Source: Mycolicibacterium sp. CBMA 226
Lineage (GTDB): Bacteria > Actinomycetota > Actinomycetes > Mycobacteriales > Mycobacteriaceae
NCBI RefSeq assembly: GCF_009729075.1
Contig: NZ_VTGY01000015.1
Coordinates: 372,001 to 436,000 of the forward strand
Length of the DNA: 64,000 nt
Reading direction: 5' to 3'
The notes under the pieces were generated by a model, which worked only from the letters and a program-made list of their open reading frames with translations, was not told the origin of the DNA and did no database searches. Every line of letters starts with the position of its first letter. Within the stretch, counting starts at the first letter, position 1. The position numbers were made by a program, and so were the translations under genes. This document shows, in pieces, positions 41,930 through 51,944 of the stretch.

Positions 41930-43167
41930 TGGCGGCCGCCGATGCCCAGAGTTTCTGGATGTCGGCCAAAATCCCCAACGATATGTTTCTGGTGTGCGGG
42001 TTCGGCGGGGTTCCCGTTGACCTGGACGCCGCACTGGCGGCGATCCGCCGCAACGTCGCTGCGTGCCCAGAGTTGTTGGTACGCATCGACGATTCGAACT
42101 CGTGGCGCTACCCGGCGTGGGTGCGGTGTGACGCTACCGAGATCGTCGTGCACGAGCTCGAGGACGCGACGTGGTCCGGGTGCCTGAACGCCGTGCGTGC
42201 GCTGGCCGATGATCAGCTCGATGCCACGGTGCAGTCGTGGCGGCTACACGTGTTCGTCGGCGTCACCGGGATACCGGAGACGACCGGGCCGGGCACGGTC
42301 GCCGTCGTACAGATGTCGCACGCGCTCGCCGACGGGCGGCGCGCGACAGCACTCATGGGACGAATCTTCGGCCGGGACGAGCCGGTGCCGAACGTCGTCG
42401 CGCCGAGGTGGGGGACGACGTGGGCACTGCCGTACCTGGCGCTGCGCGCCAGCGCCGCTCATCGTCGACTCGTGCACGACACGGAGGCGGGTGTTGTTGC
42501 CGCGCCGGCAGATTCGTGGCCGGTGCAACCGACCAACAATGCGCCCGAGGGCCCCGACGAACTACGGACGGTGGTCCGCCGGCGCGAGCACCTGCCGGGG
42601 CCGACGGTGACGGTCGGAGTCTTGGCCGCCATCTCGGAGGCGCTGGCCGCCGAACTGGGCGGCGTCACCACTCTCGGGGCCGAGGTGCCCATGGCCAAGT
42701 CCGGCGTCCGCCGCGCCAACAACCATTACGGCAACGTCGGGGTGGCACTGCATCCGCAATTGCCGTTCTATGAGCGGGCGGCGCGGATCGAGAACGAGCT
42801 CGCGATGCGGCGGCAGCGGTTCGAACATCCCGCGGTCGCGGCGAGCGATGCTGCCACCGCGGCGGTGCCGGCGCGGCTGCTGCGTTGGGGCACGGAGCAA
42901 TTCGACGTGCACGCGCGGTCGACGACGGTCCGTGGTAACACCGTGGTGTCGAGCGTCAACCGCGGTCCCGCCGACCTGACGTTCGGCGGCTGCCCGGTGG
43001 TGCTGACCACCGCCTGCCCGGCGTTGTCCCCGATGATGGGCCTGACCCACGGTGTGCACGGCATCGGGGACACCGTGACCATTAGCGTGCATGCCTCACC
43101 GTCGGCCTTACCGGATGTCGATTCGTATGTCGAACGGTTGGCAGCGGTTCTGGACGCCGGGGCTTAA
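41929..43167 (+). CDS. WS/DGAT-like acyltransferase
   Basis: 412 residues. The acyltransferase motif HxxxDG appears as MSHALADGRR, and the C-terminal DUF1298-type block includes ANNHYGNVGVALHP and SSVNRGPADLTFGG. This family makes wax esters or triacylglycerol from acyl-CoA. The N-terminus is divergent, lacking the usual PMHVG opening, so another acyl acceptor is possible. It shares an A with the preceding stop (TGATG), so the two Mam-type proteins and this enzyme are translated together. That suggests a link between lipid import or envelope traffic and storage. Confidence 0.82.
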   Translation: MAAADAQSFWMSAKIPNDMFLVCGFGGVPVDLDAALAAIRRNVAACPELLVRIDDSNSWRYPAWVRCDATEIVVHELEDATWSGCLNAVRALADDQLDATVQSWRLHVFVGVTGIPETTGPGTVAVVQMSHALADGRRATALMGRIFGRDEPVPNVVAPRWGTTWALPYLALRASAAHRRLVHDTEAGVVAAPADSWPVQPTNNAPEGPDELRTVVRRREHLPGPTVTVGVLAAISEALAAELGGVTTLGAEVPMAKSGVRRANNHYGNVGVALHPQLPFYERAARIENELAMRRQRFEHPAVAASDAATAAVPARLLRWGTEQFDVHARSTTVRGNTVVSSVNRGPADLTFGGCPVVLTTACPALSPMMGLTHGVHGIGDTVTISVHASPSALPDVDSYVERLAAVLDAGA

Positions 43168-43170
43168 TCT
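43165..43170 (+). promoter_or_regulatory. -10 hexamer TAATCT for the DoxX gene
   Basis: TAATCT ends 6 nt before the GTG of the DoxX gene and overlaps the stop codon of the previous gene; a leaderless start is predicted. Confidence 0.5.
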
Positions 43171-43176
43171 CGACGC

Positions 43177-43692
43177 GTGACTGCTTACGCCTTCTCGATT
43201 CTGCTGCTGCGGGTGGTGCTCGGTCTGACCATGGCTGCGCACGGGTACAACAAGTTCTTCGGTGGCGGCCGCATCCCGGGTACCGCCGGCTGGTTCGACA
43301 GCATCGGCATGAAGCCGGGCTTGCTGCACGCGCGGTTGGCCGCGAGTACCGAGCTCCTGGCCGGGCTGGGTCTCGCGGTCGGCCTGCTGACGCCCGTCCC
43401 GGCTGCCGGCTTCGTGGCCCTGATGCTGGTGGCGGCCTGGACGGTGCACCGTGACAACGGCTTCTTCATCGTGAAATCCGGCTGGGAGTACAACCTGGTG
43501 CTGGGTGTCGCGGCGGTGGCGATCGCGGGCACCGGCGCGGGCCGCTACAGCCTGGACTGGTTGCTGTTCCACGGCACCAGCTTCTATCACCTGTTGCACG
43601 GCTGGTGTGGGCTGGCGATCGCCGTCGGGCTCGGGCTCGCCGGCGGCATCGGACAGCTGCTGATCTTTTTCCGCCCGCCGGCCAAGGTCTGA
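43177..43692 (+). CDS. DoxX family membrane protein
   Basis: 171 residues with four membrane helices. LLRVVLGLTMAAHGYNKFFGGGRIPGTAGWFDSIGMKPG is the DoxX signature block. In M. tuberculosis a DoxX protein joins SodA and SseA in an oxidative-stress complex, but many family members are unstudied. GTG start 9 nt after the acyltransferase stop, with its own possible promoter. Confidence 0.9.
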   Translation: MTAYAFSILLLRVVLGLTMAAHGYNKFFGGGRIPGTAGWFDSIGMKPGLLHARLAASTELLAGLGLAVGLLTPVPAAGFVALMLVAAWTVHRDNGFFIVKSGWEYNLVLGVAAVAIAGTGAGRYSLDWLLFHGTSFYHLLHGWCGLAIAVGLGLAGGIGQLLIFFRPPAKV

Positions 43693-43776
43693 GCGTCCTT
43701 CGTTGACCCTGTGCCCAGGGCGCGGGGTTCTCGAACTCTTGCGCCCAGGCGGCAGAGCCAACTGCGGGATCTGATT

Positions 43777-43808
43777 CCGTCAGACTAGAACACGTTCTAG
43801 TCTGACGG
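43777..43808. promoter_or_regulatory. Perfect KstR-like operator upstream of the DUF3556 gene
   Basis: A perfect 32-bp palindrome with 15-bp arms CCGTCAGACTAGAAC and GTTCTAGTCTGACGG around AC. The core TAGAACACGTTCTA (43786-43799) fits the KstR consensus TnnAACnnGTTnnA exactly. A TAGTCT -10 hexamer (43798-43803) lies inside the right arm, 7 nt before the ATG, so binding would block a leaderless promoter. Confidence 0.88.
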
Positions 43809-43810
43809 GT

Positions 43811-45538
43811 ATGGGCTTTCTCAAACAGGACACCCCCGTCATCGACTTCTCGGAGTGGAGCAAGGGCAGTCGCGCGCAGAAGATCGTCCCGATGGCCCGG
43901 CACTGGGCCGAGACGGGCTTCGGCACGCCGGTGGCCCTGCACCTGTTCTACGTCGTCAAGATCGGGCTGTACATCCTGGGCGGCTGGCTTATCGCGTTGT
44001 CCACCAAAGGGATCGACGGTTTCACCAACGTCGCGGCATGGTGGACCGAGCCGATCGTCTTCGAGAAGGTCGTGCTGTACACCATGCTGTTCGAGGTGGT
44101 CGGTCTCGGCTGCGGCTTCGGCCCGCTGAACAACCGCTTCTTCCCGCCGATGGGGTCGATCCTGTATTGGCTGCGGCCGAAGACCATTCGTCTGCCGCCG
44201 TGGCCCGGCCGCATCCCGCTGACCCGTGGTGATGCCCGGACTCCGATTGACGTGCTGCTCTACGGTGCGCTGCTCGTCCTGCTCGTCGTCGCGCTGTCCT
44301 CGGACGGCACGGGCCCGGTGCCGGGACTACACACCGCGGTCGGCGTGCTCCCGATGTGGCAGATCTGGGCCATCCTCGGTGTCCTGGCACTGGCGGGCCT
44401 GCGGGACAAGGTCATCTTCCTGGCCGCCCGCGGCGAGGTGTACGGCTCTTTCACCGTCGCCTTCCTGTTCGCCGGCTACGGCGTCGATCTGCTCATCGCC
44501 GCGAAGCTGGTGTGCATGGTGATCTGGCTGGGCGCCGCGACCTCCAAGCTCAACCATCACTTCCCGTTCGTCATCTCCACGATGATGAGCAACAACCCCG
44601 TCCTACGGCCGAAGTTCATCAAGCGCGCGTTCTTCGAGCACTTCCCGGACGACCTGCGCCCCGGCCGCCCGTCCCGGTTCATGGCGCACTTCAGCACCGT
44701 CATCGAGGGTGGGGTGCCGCTGGTGCTGTTCTTCAGCCACGGCGGCTGGCCGACGTACATTGCCGCGTTCGTCATGCTGTGCTTCCACTTTGGCATCCTG
44801 TCGGCGATCCCGATGGGCGTGCCACTGGAATGGAACGTCTTCATGATGTTCTGCGTCGTGACGCTGTTCGTCGGGCATGCCGACATCGGCATCACCGACC
44901 TGACATCGCCGTGGCCGCTGGTCCTGTTCGCGGTCGTCGCGGGCACCGTCGTCATCGGAAACCTGTTCCCGCGCAAGGTTTCTTTCCTGCCGGGCATGCG
45001 GTACTACGCCGGCAACTGGGACACGTCGCTGTGGTGCATCAAGCCGTCGGCGTCGGAGAAGATCGAGAAGAACATCGTCGCGATCGCCAGCATGCCCGCG
45101 ACCCAGATGGAGCGGTACTACGGCAGCCCGGAGAACGCGCAGATGTACTTGTACATGGGCTACGCGTTCCGCGCCTTCAACACGCACGGCCGCGCGCTGT
45201 TCACGCTCGCGCACCGCGCCATGGCCGGGCAGAACGAGGACGACTACATCCTGACCGACGGCGAGCGGATCGTCTCCACCGCCATCGGCTGGAACTTCGG
45301 CGACGGCCACATGTCCAACGAACAGCTCGTCGCGGCGCTGCAGAAGCGCTGCCAGTTCGAGCCCGGTGAGGTCCGGATCGTCATGCTCGACGCACAGCCC
45401 ATCCACCGGCAGACGCAGCAGTACCGTCTGGTCGACGCCGCTACCGGGGAATTCGAGCGGGGCCACGTGAAGGTCAAGGACATGGTGACGCGGCAGCCGT
45501 GGGCCGACGACGTCCCGGTCTATGACGTGACGGGCTGA
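43811..45538 (+). CDS. DUF3556 integral membrane protein, KstR-type control
   Basis: 575 residues. The N-terminus is a short conserved soluble block (MGFLKQDTPVIDFSEWSKGS). Some ten membrane helices fill residues 45-400. The C-terminus is a soluble domain with MPATQMERYYGSPENAQMYLYMGYAFRAFNTHGRALFTL. DUF3556 is largely actinobacterial and has no established function. A KstR-type operator overlapping its leaderless promoter suggests a role in sterol uptake or breakdown. It is convergent with the GntR gene, 5 bp apart. The family call is from recognised sequence style. Confidence 0.85.
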   Translation: MGFLKQDTPVIDFSEWSKGSRAQKIVPMARHWAETGFGTPVALHLFYVVKIGLYILGGWLIALSTKGIDGFTNVAAWWTEPIVFEKVVLYTMLFEVVGLGCGFGPLNNRFFPPMGSILYWLRPKTIRLPPWPGRIPLTRGDARTPIDVLLYGALLVLLVVALSSDGTGPVPGLHTAVGVLPMWQIWAILGVLALAGLRDKVIFLAARGEVYGSFTVAFLFAGYGVDLLIAAKLVCMVIWLGAATSKLNHHFPFVISTMMSNNPVLRPKFIKRAFFEHFPDDLRPGRPSRFMAHFSTVIEGGVPLVLFFSHGGWPTYIAAFVMLCFHFGILSAIPMGVPLEWNVFMMFCVVTLFVGHADIGITDLTSPWPLVLFAVVAGTVVIGNLFPRKVSFLPGMRYYAGNWDTSLWCIKPSASEKIEKNIVAIASMPATQMERYYGSPENAQMYLYMGYAFRAFNTHGRALFTLAHRAMAGQNEDDYILTDGERIVSTAIGWNFGDGHMSNEQLVAALQKRCQFEPGEVRIVMLDAQPIHRQTQQYRLVDAATGEFERGHVKVKDMVTRQPWADDVPVYDVTG

Positions 45539-45543
45539 CGTGA

Positions 45544-46341
45544 CTAGCGCATGACGTCGCGGACTTTGACGTCCTCGACGCCGGCGAACAGCAGGCTGTT
45601 CGCGGTCTCGATGTGCTTGCGCCAATGCGCCTCGGCGGCCGCGGCATTGCCGGAGCGCATGAGGGTGAGCAGCCGCTTGTGCGACCGCATCACGATGTCG
45701 TAGTCCGATTTGGACATCGGCCGGTTCTCCCGCATCGCGAACGCGGTGTGGCGGACGGTGATCTCCTGCAGCATGCCGGTGATGATGGCCAGCGTCGCGT
45801 TGCCGCACAGCTCGACCATCCGCCGATAGAAATCGCCTGTGGTCTCGGCCATCCGACCGGTCTCGTACCCCGACGGGACGTACTCGGCCAGCATGACCTC
45901 GAGCTCGTCGAAGGCCGCGGCGTTGCCCTGTTCGGTCAGCAGGCGCACCGCAATCGGTGCGATCCCCGACCAGGCGGTCATGACGTCGGCGATCGTCGCG
46001 CCGGACAGTTCCAGCAGCAGACCCGCGGGGCGCGCGACGATCTCCGGTCCGGGTACGCGGACGCGGGCGCCGGTGCGCGAGCCGCGTCGTACCTCAACCA
46101 GGCGCTCGGACTCCAGCACGCGAACGGCCTCGCGCAGGGTGGGGCGGCTGACCCCGAAGTGGGCCATCAGCTCGGCCTCGTTGGGCAGGAAGTCGCCTTC
46201 CTTGAGCTGGCCGTCGACGACCATGCGGCGCAAAGTGCCGGCCACCAGTTCCGCGGTTTTGGGGGAGCGGATGGGGCCGCTGGCCGAGGATGGCACAGTA
46301 CGTGGGTCGATCATCGGCGACAACGGCGGAGTCTGCGCCAT
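45544..46341 (-). CDS. GntR/FadR-type regulator (FCD domain)
   Basis: 265 residues. A winged-helix HTH occupies about 25-95 (AELVAGTLRRMVVDGQLKEGDFLPNEAELMAHFGVSRPTLREAVRVLE), followed by a helical FCD ligand domain with metal-binding candidates in GDFYRRMVELCGN and MRSHKRLLTLM. AAGGAGGGCCCAG before the ATG supports the start. Divergent from the thiolase operon, whose promoter holds a matching palindrome. The likely ligand is an acyl-CoA or a related carboxylate. Confidence 0.92.
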   Translation of the reverse strand: MAQTPPLSPMIDPRTVPSSASGPIRSPKTAELVAGTLRRMVVDGQLKEGDFLPNEAELMAHFGVSRPTLREAVRVLESERLVEVRRGSRTGARVRVPGPEIVARPAGLLLELSGATIADVMTAWSGIAPIAVRLLTEQGNAAAFDELEVMLAEYVPSGYETGRMAETTGDFYRRMVELCGNATLAIITGMLQEITVRHTAFAMRENRPMSKSDYDIVMRSHKRLLTLMRSGNAAAAEAHWRKHIETANSLLFAGVEDVKVRDVMR

Positions 46342-46448
46342 CTGGGCCCTCCTTGAACCGATTGTGCTGGCCTCGTGTTAGGCAACTCAGTAAACCATGT
46401 GAGGCGGCGTGAGCCCGCCATTCCCGGAAATGGCGTTTGCCTACCAAC

Positions 46449-46466
46449 TAGTAGGTTGACCTAGTA
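46449..46466. promoter_or_regulatory. Palindromic operator over the thiolase-operon promoter
   Basis: TAGTAGGT-TG-ACCTAGTA is an inverted repeat with one symmetric mismatch pair. It overlaps the -35 of the thiolase promoter and lies between the GntR regulator and the operon. Confidence 0.75.
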
Positions 46467-46484
46467 AACCTTCTGTTCTATGTT
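46456..46484 (+). promoter_or_regulatory. SigA-type promoter of the thiolase operon
   Basis: TTGACC (46456-46461) and TATGTT (46479-46484) are separated by 17 bp, the ideal spacing. A leader of about 58 nt would precede the GTG start. Confidence 0.75.
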
Positions 46485-46549
46485 CGCAAATGCGGGCGCC
46501 TTTACGGGTGTCAATACCGTGTCGATATTCAACGTTGAAGGAGAAGTCC

Positions 46550-47694
<1,145 letters not shown>

Positions 47695-47698
<4 letters not shown>

Positions 47699-48495
47699 CC
47701 GCGGTGTCCGCCGAACCTGGTGCCCTCTCCGAGCGGCGCGGCAACGTCCTGCTGATCACGATCAACCGGCCGGATGCCCGCAACGCGGTGAACCAGGCCG
47801 TCAGTATCGGCGTCGGTGACGCGCTGCAGGCCGCGCAGGACGACCCCGAGATCCGGGCAGTGGTGATCACCGGCTCGGGTGACAAATCGTTCTGTGCCGG
47901 TGCGGATCTCAAGGCGCTCTCGCGCGGCGAGAACCTCTTTCACCCCGACCACACCGAGTGGGGCTTCGCCGGCTACGTCAGCCATTTCATCGACAAGCCG
48001 ACCATCGCGGCCGTCAACGGCACGGCCCTGGGTGGCGGCACCGAACTGGCATTGGCCAGCGATCTCGTGGTCGCCGAGGAAGGCGCGAAATTCGGTCTGC
48101 CGGAAGTGAAACGGGGACTGATCGCCGGTGCCGGCGGCGTCTTCCGGATCGTCGATCAGCTGCCGCGCAAGGTGGCACTGGAGATGCTGTTCACCGGTGA
48201 GCCGATGACGTCTGCCGATGCGCTGCGCTGGGGCCTGATCAACCAGGTGGTGCCGGATGGCACCGTGGTTGACGCGGCTCTGGCTCTCGCCGAACGGATT
48301 ACCTCCAACGCGCCGCTGGCTGTGCAGGCCAGCAAGCGGGTGGCGTACGGCGCCGACGAAGGCATCATCACCGGCGACAAGGACGGCTGGCGGCGCACCA
48401 ACCGTGAGTTCGTCACGCTGCTGCAGTCCGAGGACGCCAAGGAAGGCCCGCTGGCGTTCGCGCAGAAGCGCCAGCCTGTATGGAAAGCCAAGTGA
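47695..48495 (+). CDS. Enoyl-CoA hydratase
   Basis: 266 residues of the crotonase family. Both catalytic Glu residues are present: GTALGGGTELALASD and FGLPEVKRGLIAGAGG. The acyl-binding block KSFCAGADLKALS is also conserved. It hydrates trans-2-enoyl-CoA. The GTG start overlaps the thiolase stop by 4 nt. It forms a beta-oxidation set with the thiolase and the acyl-CoA dehydrogenase; a 3-hydroxyacyl-CoA dehydrogenase is missing from the operon. Confidence 0.93.
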
Positions 48496-48508
48496 CGGAG
48501 AAGGAATC

Positions 48509-49651
48509 GTGAAGCGGACAGTATTCGAAGAAGAGCACGAAGCGCTGCGGGAGTCGACCCGGCAGTACATCGAGCGGGAGCTAGTGCCGAACGCCGAGAA
48601 GTGGGAACAGGAACGGATGGTCGACCGGTCGGCGTACGTCGCCGCCGGCAAGTACGGTCTGATCGGGTTCAACATGCCCGAGGAGTACGGCGGCGGCGGG
48701 TCTGACGACTTCCGCTTCAACGCCGTCATCGACGAGGAGATCGCCCGCTACGGCGGCCCGGCCCCGGCGCTGAGCCTCCAGAATGACGTCGTCGCACCGT
48801 ATTTCAAGCACCTCGCGAACGACGAGCAGAAGGCGCGGTGGATGCCGGGCATCGCCAGCGGTGAGCTGATCCTCGCCGTCGCGATGACCGAGCCCGGCGC
48901 CGGCAGCGACCTGGCCGGCATCCGTACCTCCGCCGTCCGCGACGGCGACGACTGGATCATCAACGGCTCCAAGACATTCATCTCGGCCGGCATCAACAGT
49001 GACCTGGTCGTGGTGGTCTGTCGCACCAATCCTGAAGCCGGACACAAGGGCTTCACGCTGTTCGTCGTCGAACGTGGCATGGCAGGCTTTGAGCGAGGCC
49101 GCAAGCTCGACAAGATGGGCCTGCACTCGCAGGACACTTCGGAGCTGCACTTCGAGAACGTCCGGGTGCCGCAGGCGAACCTGCTCGGTCAGGAAGGCCG
49201 CGGCTTCTACCACCTGATGCAGAACCTGCCTTCGGAGCGGCTCGGTATCGCCATCTCGGCGATCGCCGGCGCGCGTGAATCCTGGCGCCAGACACTGCAA
49301 TACGCCAAGGACCGCAAGGCGTTCGGCCAGCCGATCGGCAGCTTCCAGCACAACCGATTCCTGTTGGCCGAGATGGACACCGAACTCGACGTGTGCGAGC
49401 GCTACATCGACCGGTGCCTGGAGGGCGTGCTCGACGGCGACCTGTCTGCTGTCGAGGCGGCGAAGGCCAAGTGGTTCTGCACCGAGACCGCCAAGAAGGT
49501 CATCGACGGCTGCGTGCAGCTGCACGGCGGCTACGGCTACATGATGGAGTACCGGGTCGCCCGCGACTACTGCGACGCCCGTATCCAGACGATCTTCGGT
49601 GGCACCACCGAGATCATGAAGGACATCATCGGCCGCGACCTGGGTCTCTGA
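48509..49651 (+). CDS. Acyl-CoA dehydrogenase (FadE type)
   Basis: 380 residues. FAD-dependent alpha,beta-desaturation of acyl-CoA. AVAMTEPGAGSDLAGIRTSA is the FAD/substrate block, QPIGSFQHNRFLLAEM the middle helix, and GGYGYMMEYRVARDYCDARIQTIFGGTTEIMKDIIGRDL the C-terminal block with the catalytic Glu in GGTTE. The GTG start has GGAGAAGGAATC upstream. Last gene of the operon; a strong hairpin follows 15 nt after the stop. Confidence 0.94.
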   Translation: MKRTVFEEEHEALRESTRQYIERELVPNAEKWEQERMVDRSAYVAAGKYGLIGFNMPEEYGGGGSDDFRFNAVIDEEIARYGGPAPALSLQNDVVAPYFKHLANDEQKARWMPGIASGELILAVAMTEPGAGSDLAGIRTSAVRDGDDWIINGSKTFISAGINSDLVVVVCRTNPEAGHKGFTLFVVERGMAGFERGRKLDKMGLHSQDTSELHFENVRVPQANLLGQEGRGFYHLMQNLPSERLGIAISAIAGARESWRQTLQYAKDRKAFGQPIGSFQHNRFLLAEMDTELDVCERYIDRCLEGVLDGDLSAVEAAKAKWFCTETAKKVIDGCVQLHGGYGYMMEYRVARDYCDARIQTIFGGTTEIMKDIIGRDLGL

Positions 49652-49666
49652 AGCCCGCCCAAAGTC

Positions 49667-49706
49667 AATCGGCGCCCCCGCACAACGTGGTGCAGGGGCG
49701 CCGATT
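49667..49706. terminator. Terminator after the thiolase operon
   Basis: A 12-bp perfect stem AATCGGCGCCCC / GGGGCGCCGATT with a 16-nt loop, followed by TCGTTG. It also faces the convergent fasciclin gene. Confidence 0.85.
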
Positions 49707-49723
49707 TCGTTGAATCTGACTGA

Positions 49724-50488
49724 CTACCGCGCGGTCGTCGTCGTAGCCGGAGCCGACGAGGTCGATGCCGGAGTCGACTCGGCGGCGCTCGGCGCTGCCG
49801 AGGTCGACGTGGTCGTGGTGGTCGTGGTGGCCGACGTGGAGGACGTCGAGGTCTCGCTGCCCGCGGTGACCGGGGTCGGGGCGTCCGCCAGGTCCAGCAC
49901 GGTGTCGATCACGTAGATGCGGGCATTGCTCGCCTCGATCGCACCACAGACCAGCTTGGCCTTGTCGTTGACCTTGATGTCGCCACCGTCGCCGGTCACC
50001 TTGATCTGGGTGCCCTGCTGCGTCGGACGCTGGCCCTTGACGGTGTCATTGCCCAGCACGCCCAGGAACACGTGGTAGTAGTCCAGGCTGGTCAGCGCGG
50101 CCGCATCGGTCTTCAGGGACTCCAGCTTCGCCGGGTCCAGCGCCGCGAAGGCTTCGTTGGTGGGCGCGAACACCACGTACGGGCCGTTGTCGAGCACGCT
50201 GGTGATGTTCACGGCGGGGTTCAGGCCACCGGACACCGCCGAGTTGAAGGTGCTGATCGCCGGAATGGCGGCCAGCGCCTGGCTCACCGGCTTGTTGACC
50301 AACGTCTTCAGGTCGGGCATGCCCGCCTTGACCTTGTCGCAGCCGGGGCCCTGTGGGTCCACCGTCTTGTTGGTCGGCGGCGGCAGCGGCGGCGGGTCGG
50401 CGTAGGCCGACACTGCCAGCGGCAGCGATGCGGTCAGGGCGGCGACGGCCGCGGTTACGCCCAGAAATCTGCTGGTGCGAGTCTTCAT
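49724..50488 (-). CDS. Secreted fasciclin (FAS1) domain protein with Ser/Thr tail
   Basis: 254 residues. A Sec signal peptide MKTRTSRFLGVTAAVAALTA ends near SAYADP. One FAS1 domain follows: the H1-type block is GPYVVFAPTNEAFAALDP, and H2 is SNARIYVIDTVL. The last 45 residues are almost only Ser, Thr and Ala, a mucin-like stretch likely to be O-mannosylated. Related mycobacterial proteins are MPT70/MPT83, which bind surface ligands. GAGGAGCCGAACC precedes the ATG. The cysteines near 55 and 200 may form a disulfide. Confidence 0.9.
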   Translation of the reverse strand: MKTRTSRFLGVTAAVAALTASLPLAVSAYADPPPLPPPTNKTVDPQGPGCDKVKAGMPDLKTLVNKPVSQALAAIPAISTFNSAVSGGLNPAVNITSVLDNGPYVVFAPTNEAFAALDPAKLESLKTDAAALTSLDYYHVFLGVLGNDTVKGQRPTQQGTQIKVTGDGGDIKVNDKAKLVCGAIEASNARIYVIDTVLDLADAPTPVTAGSETSTSSTSATTTTTTTSTSAAPSAAESTPASTSSAPATTTTAR

Positions 50489-50621
50489 GGTTCGGCTCCT
50501 CAGCTGTTCATGACGCGCACCCCGCCCGACCGGGGAGACCCCATCCGGGGCGTGGCGCTCGTCGAATGGTAATGGCTGGCGCTGGGAAACAGCAAAATCA
50601 GCTACCCGCGGACCGGTTTGG

Positions 50622-51842
50622 TCAGGCCGCTCTGACCTGCACTTTTCGGACGCTGAAACACAGCAGGGCAGCGACCGCACACAGCCCCGCGGCCAGTTGA
50701 AAGGCCAGGTCATAGTTACCTTGCAGATCGCGGAGCCAGCCGGCGGCGGCCGCTGCGACCGCGGCGCCCACTTGATGCGCGGCAAACACCCAGCCGAACA
50801 CCACGGGGGACCGATCGCCGAAGTAGTCGCGGCACAGCGCGATCGTGGGCGGCACCGTGGCAACCCAGTCCAGGCCGTAGAACACGATGAACACCCAGGT
50901 GCCGGGGTCGGCGTGCGGAGAAAGCAGCGAAGGCAACAGCATCAGGGAAATCCCGCGTCCGACGTAGTAGACGGTGAGCAGGAGCCGCGGATCGACCCGG
51001 TCGGTGAGCCAGCCCGAACAGACCGTGCCGGCCACGTCGAGGACGCCGATGGTGGCGAGCAGTCCCGCGGCGACCGTCGTCGGCATCCCATGGTCGCCGG
51101 CGGCCGGGATGAAGTGGGTGCCGATCAGCCCGTTGGTGGTCATCCCGCAGATCGCGAAGCTGCCCGCCAACAGCCAGAACACCGGCACCCGCGCGCCGAG
51201 GACGAGCCCGTCGAGGGCGGATCGGAAGCCGTTCGTGGGCGCCGCGATCTGTGCCGGTGGGTGGTGGCGCATCACGACGAGGACGGGGGCGATGACCGCG
51301 AATGCGGCCGCGGCGACGATCAGGCAGGCCCAGCGCCAGCCGTGCCGGGTCGCGACCTCGGCGACAAGGGGCAGGAAGATCAGTTGTCCGGTGGCGCTGG
51401 CGGCCGTCAGAACGCCGGTCACCAGGCCGCGGCGTTCGTCGAACCAGCGGGTGGCGACGGTCGCGACGAAGCCCATCGAGATGCAGCCGGTTCCGATGCC
51501 GACCAAGACGCCCCAGCACGCCACCAGCTGCCAGCCGGTCGTCATCCGGACCGACAGCGCCGAACCGGCCGTGATCAACCCCAGCGCCACCGTCAGTACG
51601 GGCCTGACACCGAATCGGTCCATCAACGCTGCCGCGAACGGAGCAGTGACCCCGAACAGCGTCATGTTCACCGACATCGCGAGGCCCACCGTCACGTGCG
51701 ACCAGCCGAACTCGTGGTGCAGCGGCGTCATAAGTACGCCGGGCACCGCACGGAAGCCGGCGGCGGCCAGGATGGCCACGAAGCTGACGGCGGCAACGGC
51801 CCATGCGGCGCGAGGCGGCGCTGTCGTCGAGGTGAGCGTCAC
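50622..51842 (-). CDS. MFS transporter (oxalate/formate antiporter-like)
   Basis: 406 residues from the chosen GTG, twelve membrane helices. The MFS loop 2-3 motif reads DRFGVRPVL, and loop 8-9 TDRVDPRLLL. The sequence style (FGVTAPFAAALMDRFG, TRWFDERRGLVTGVLTAASATGQL) matches the monocarboxylate/OFA-type MFS group. The substrate is unknown. The start is uncertain: other GTG codons lie upstream in the same frame and none has a good ribosome site. Divergent from the gamma-carbonic anhydrase-like gene. Confidence 0.85.
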   Translation of the reverse strand: MTLTSTTAPPRAAWAVAAVSFVAILAAAGFRAVPGVLMTPLHHEFGWSHVTVGLAMSVNMTLFGVTAPFAAALMDRFGVRPVLTVALGLITAGSALSVRMTTGWQLVACWGVLVGIGTGCISMGFVATVATRWFDERRGLVTGVLTAASATGQLIFLPLVAEVATRHGWRWACLIVAAAAFAVIAPVLVVMRHHPPAQIAAPTNGFRSALDGLVLGARVPVFWLLAGSFAICGMTTNGLIGTHFIPAAGDHGMPTTVAAGLLATIGVLDVAGTVCSGWLTDRVDPRLLLTVYYVGRGISLMLLPSLLSPHADPGTWVFIVFYGLDWVATVPPTIALCRDYFGDRSPVVFGWVFAAHQVGAAVAAAAAGWLRDLQGNYDLAFQLAAGLCAVAALLCFSVRKVQVRAA

Positions 51843-51944
51843 CGCATCACTTTGTCCGGTGCCGACAGCGGGGGCCAGTGGCAGAACCGACACGAACCGC
51901 ACAGATTGCGCCACGCTCTCGACCGTCAGGAGGTGCGACCTAAC

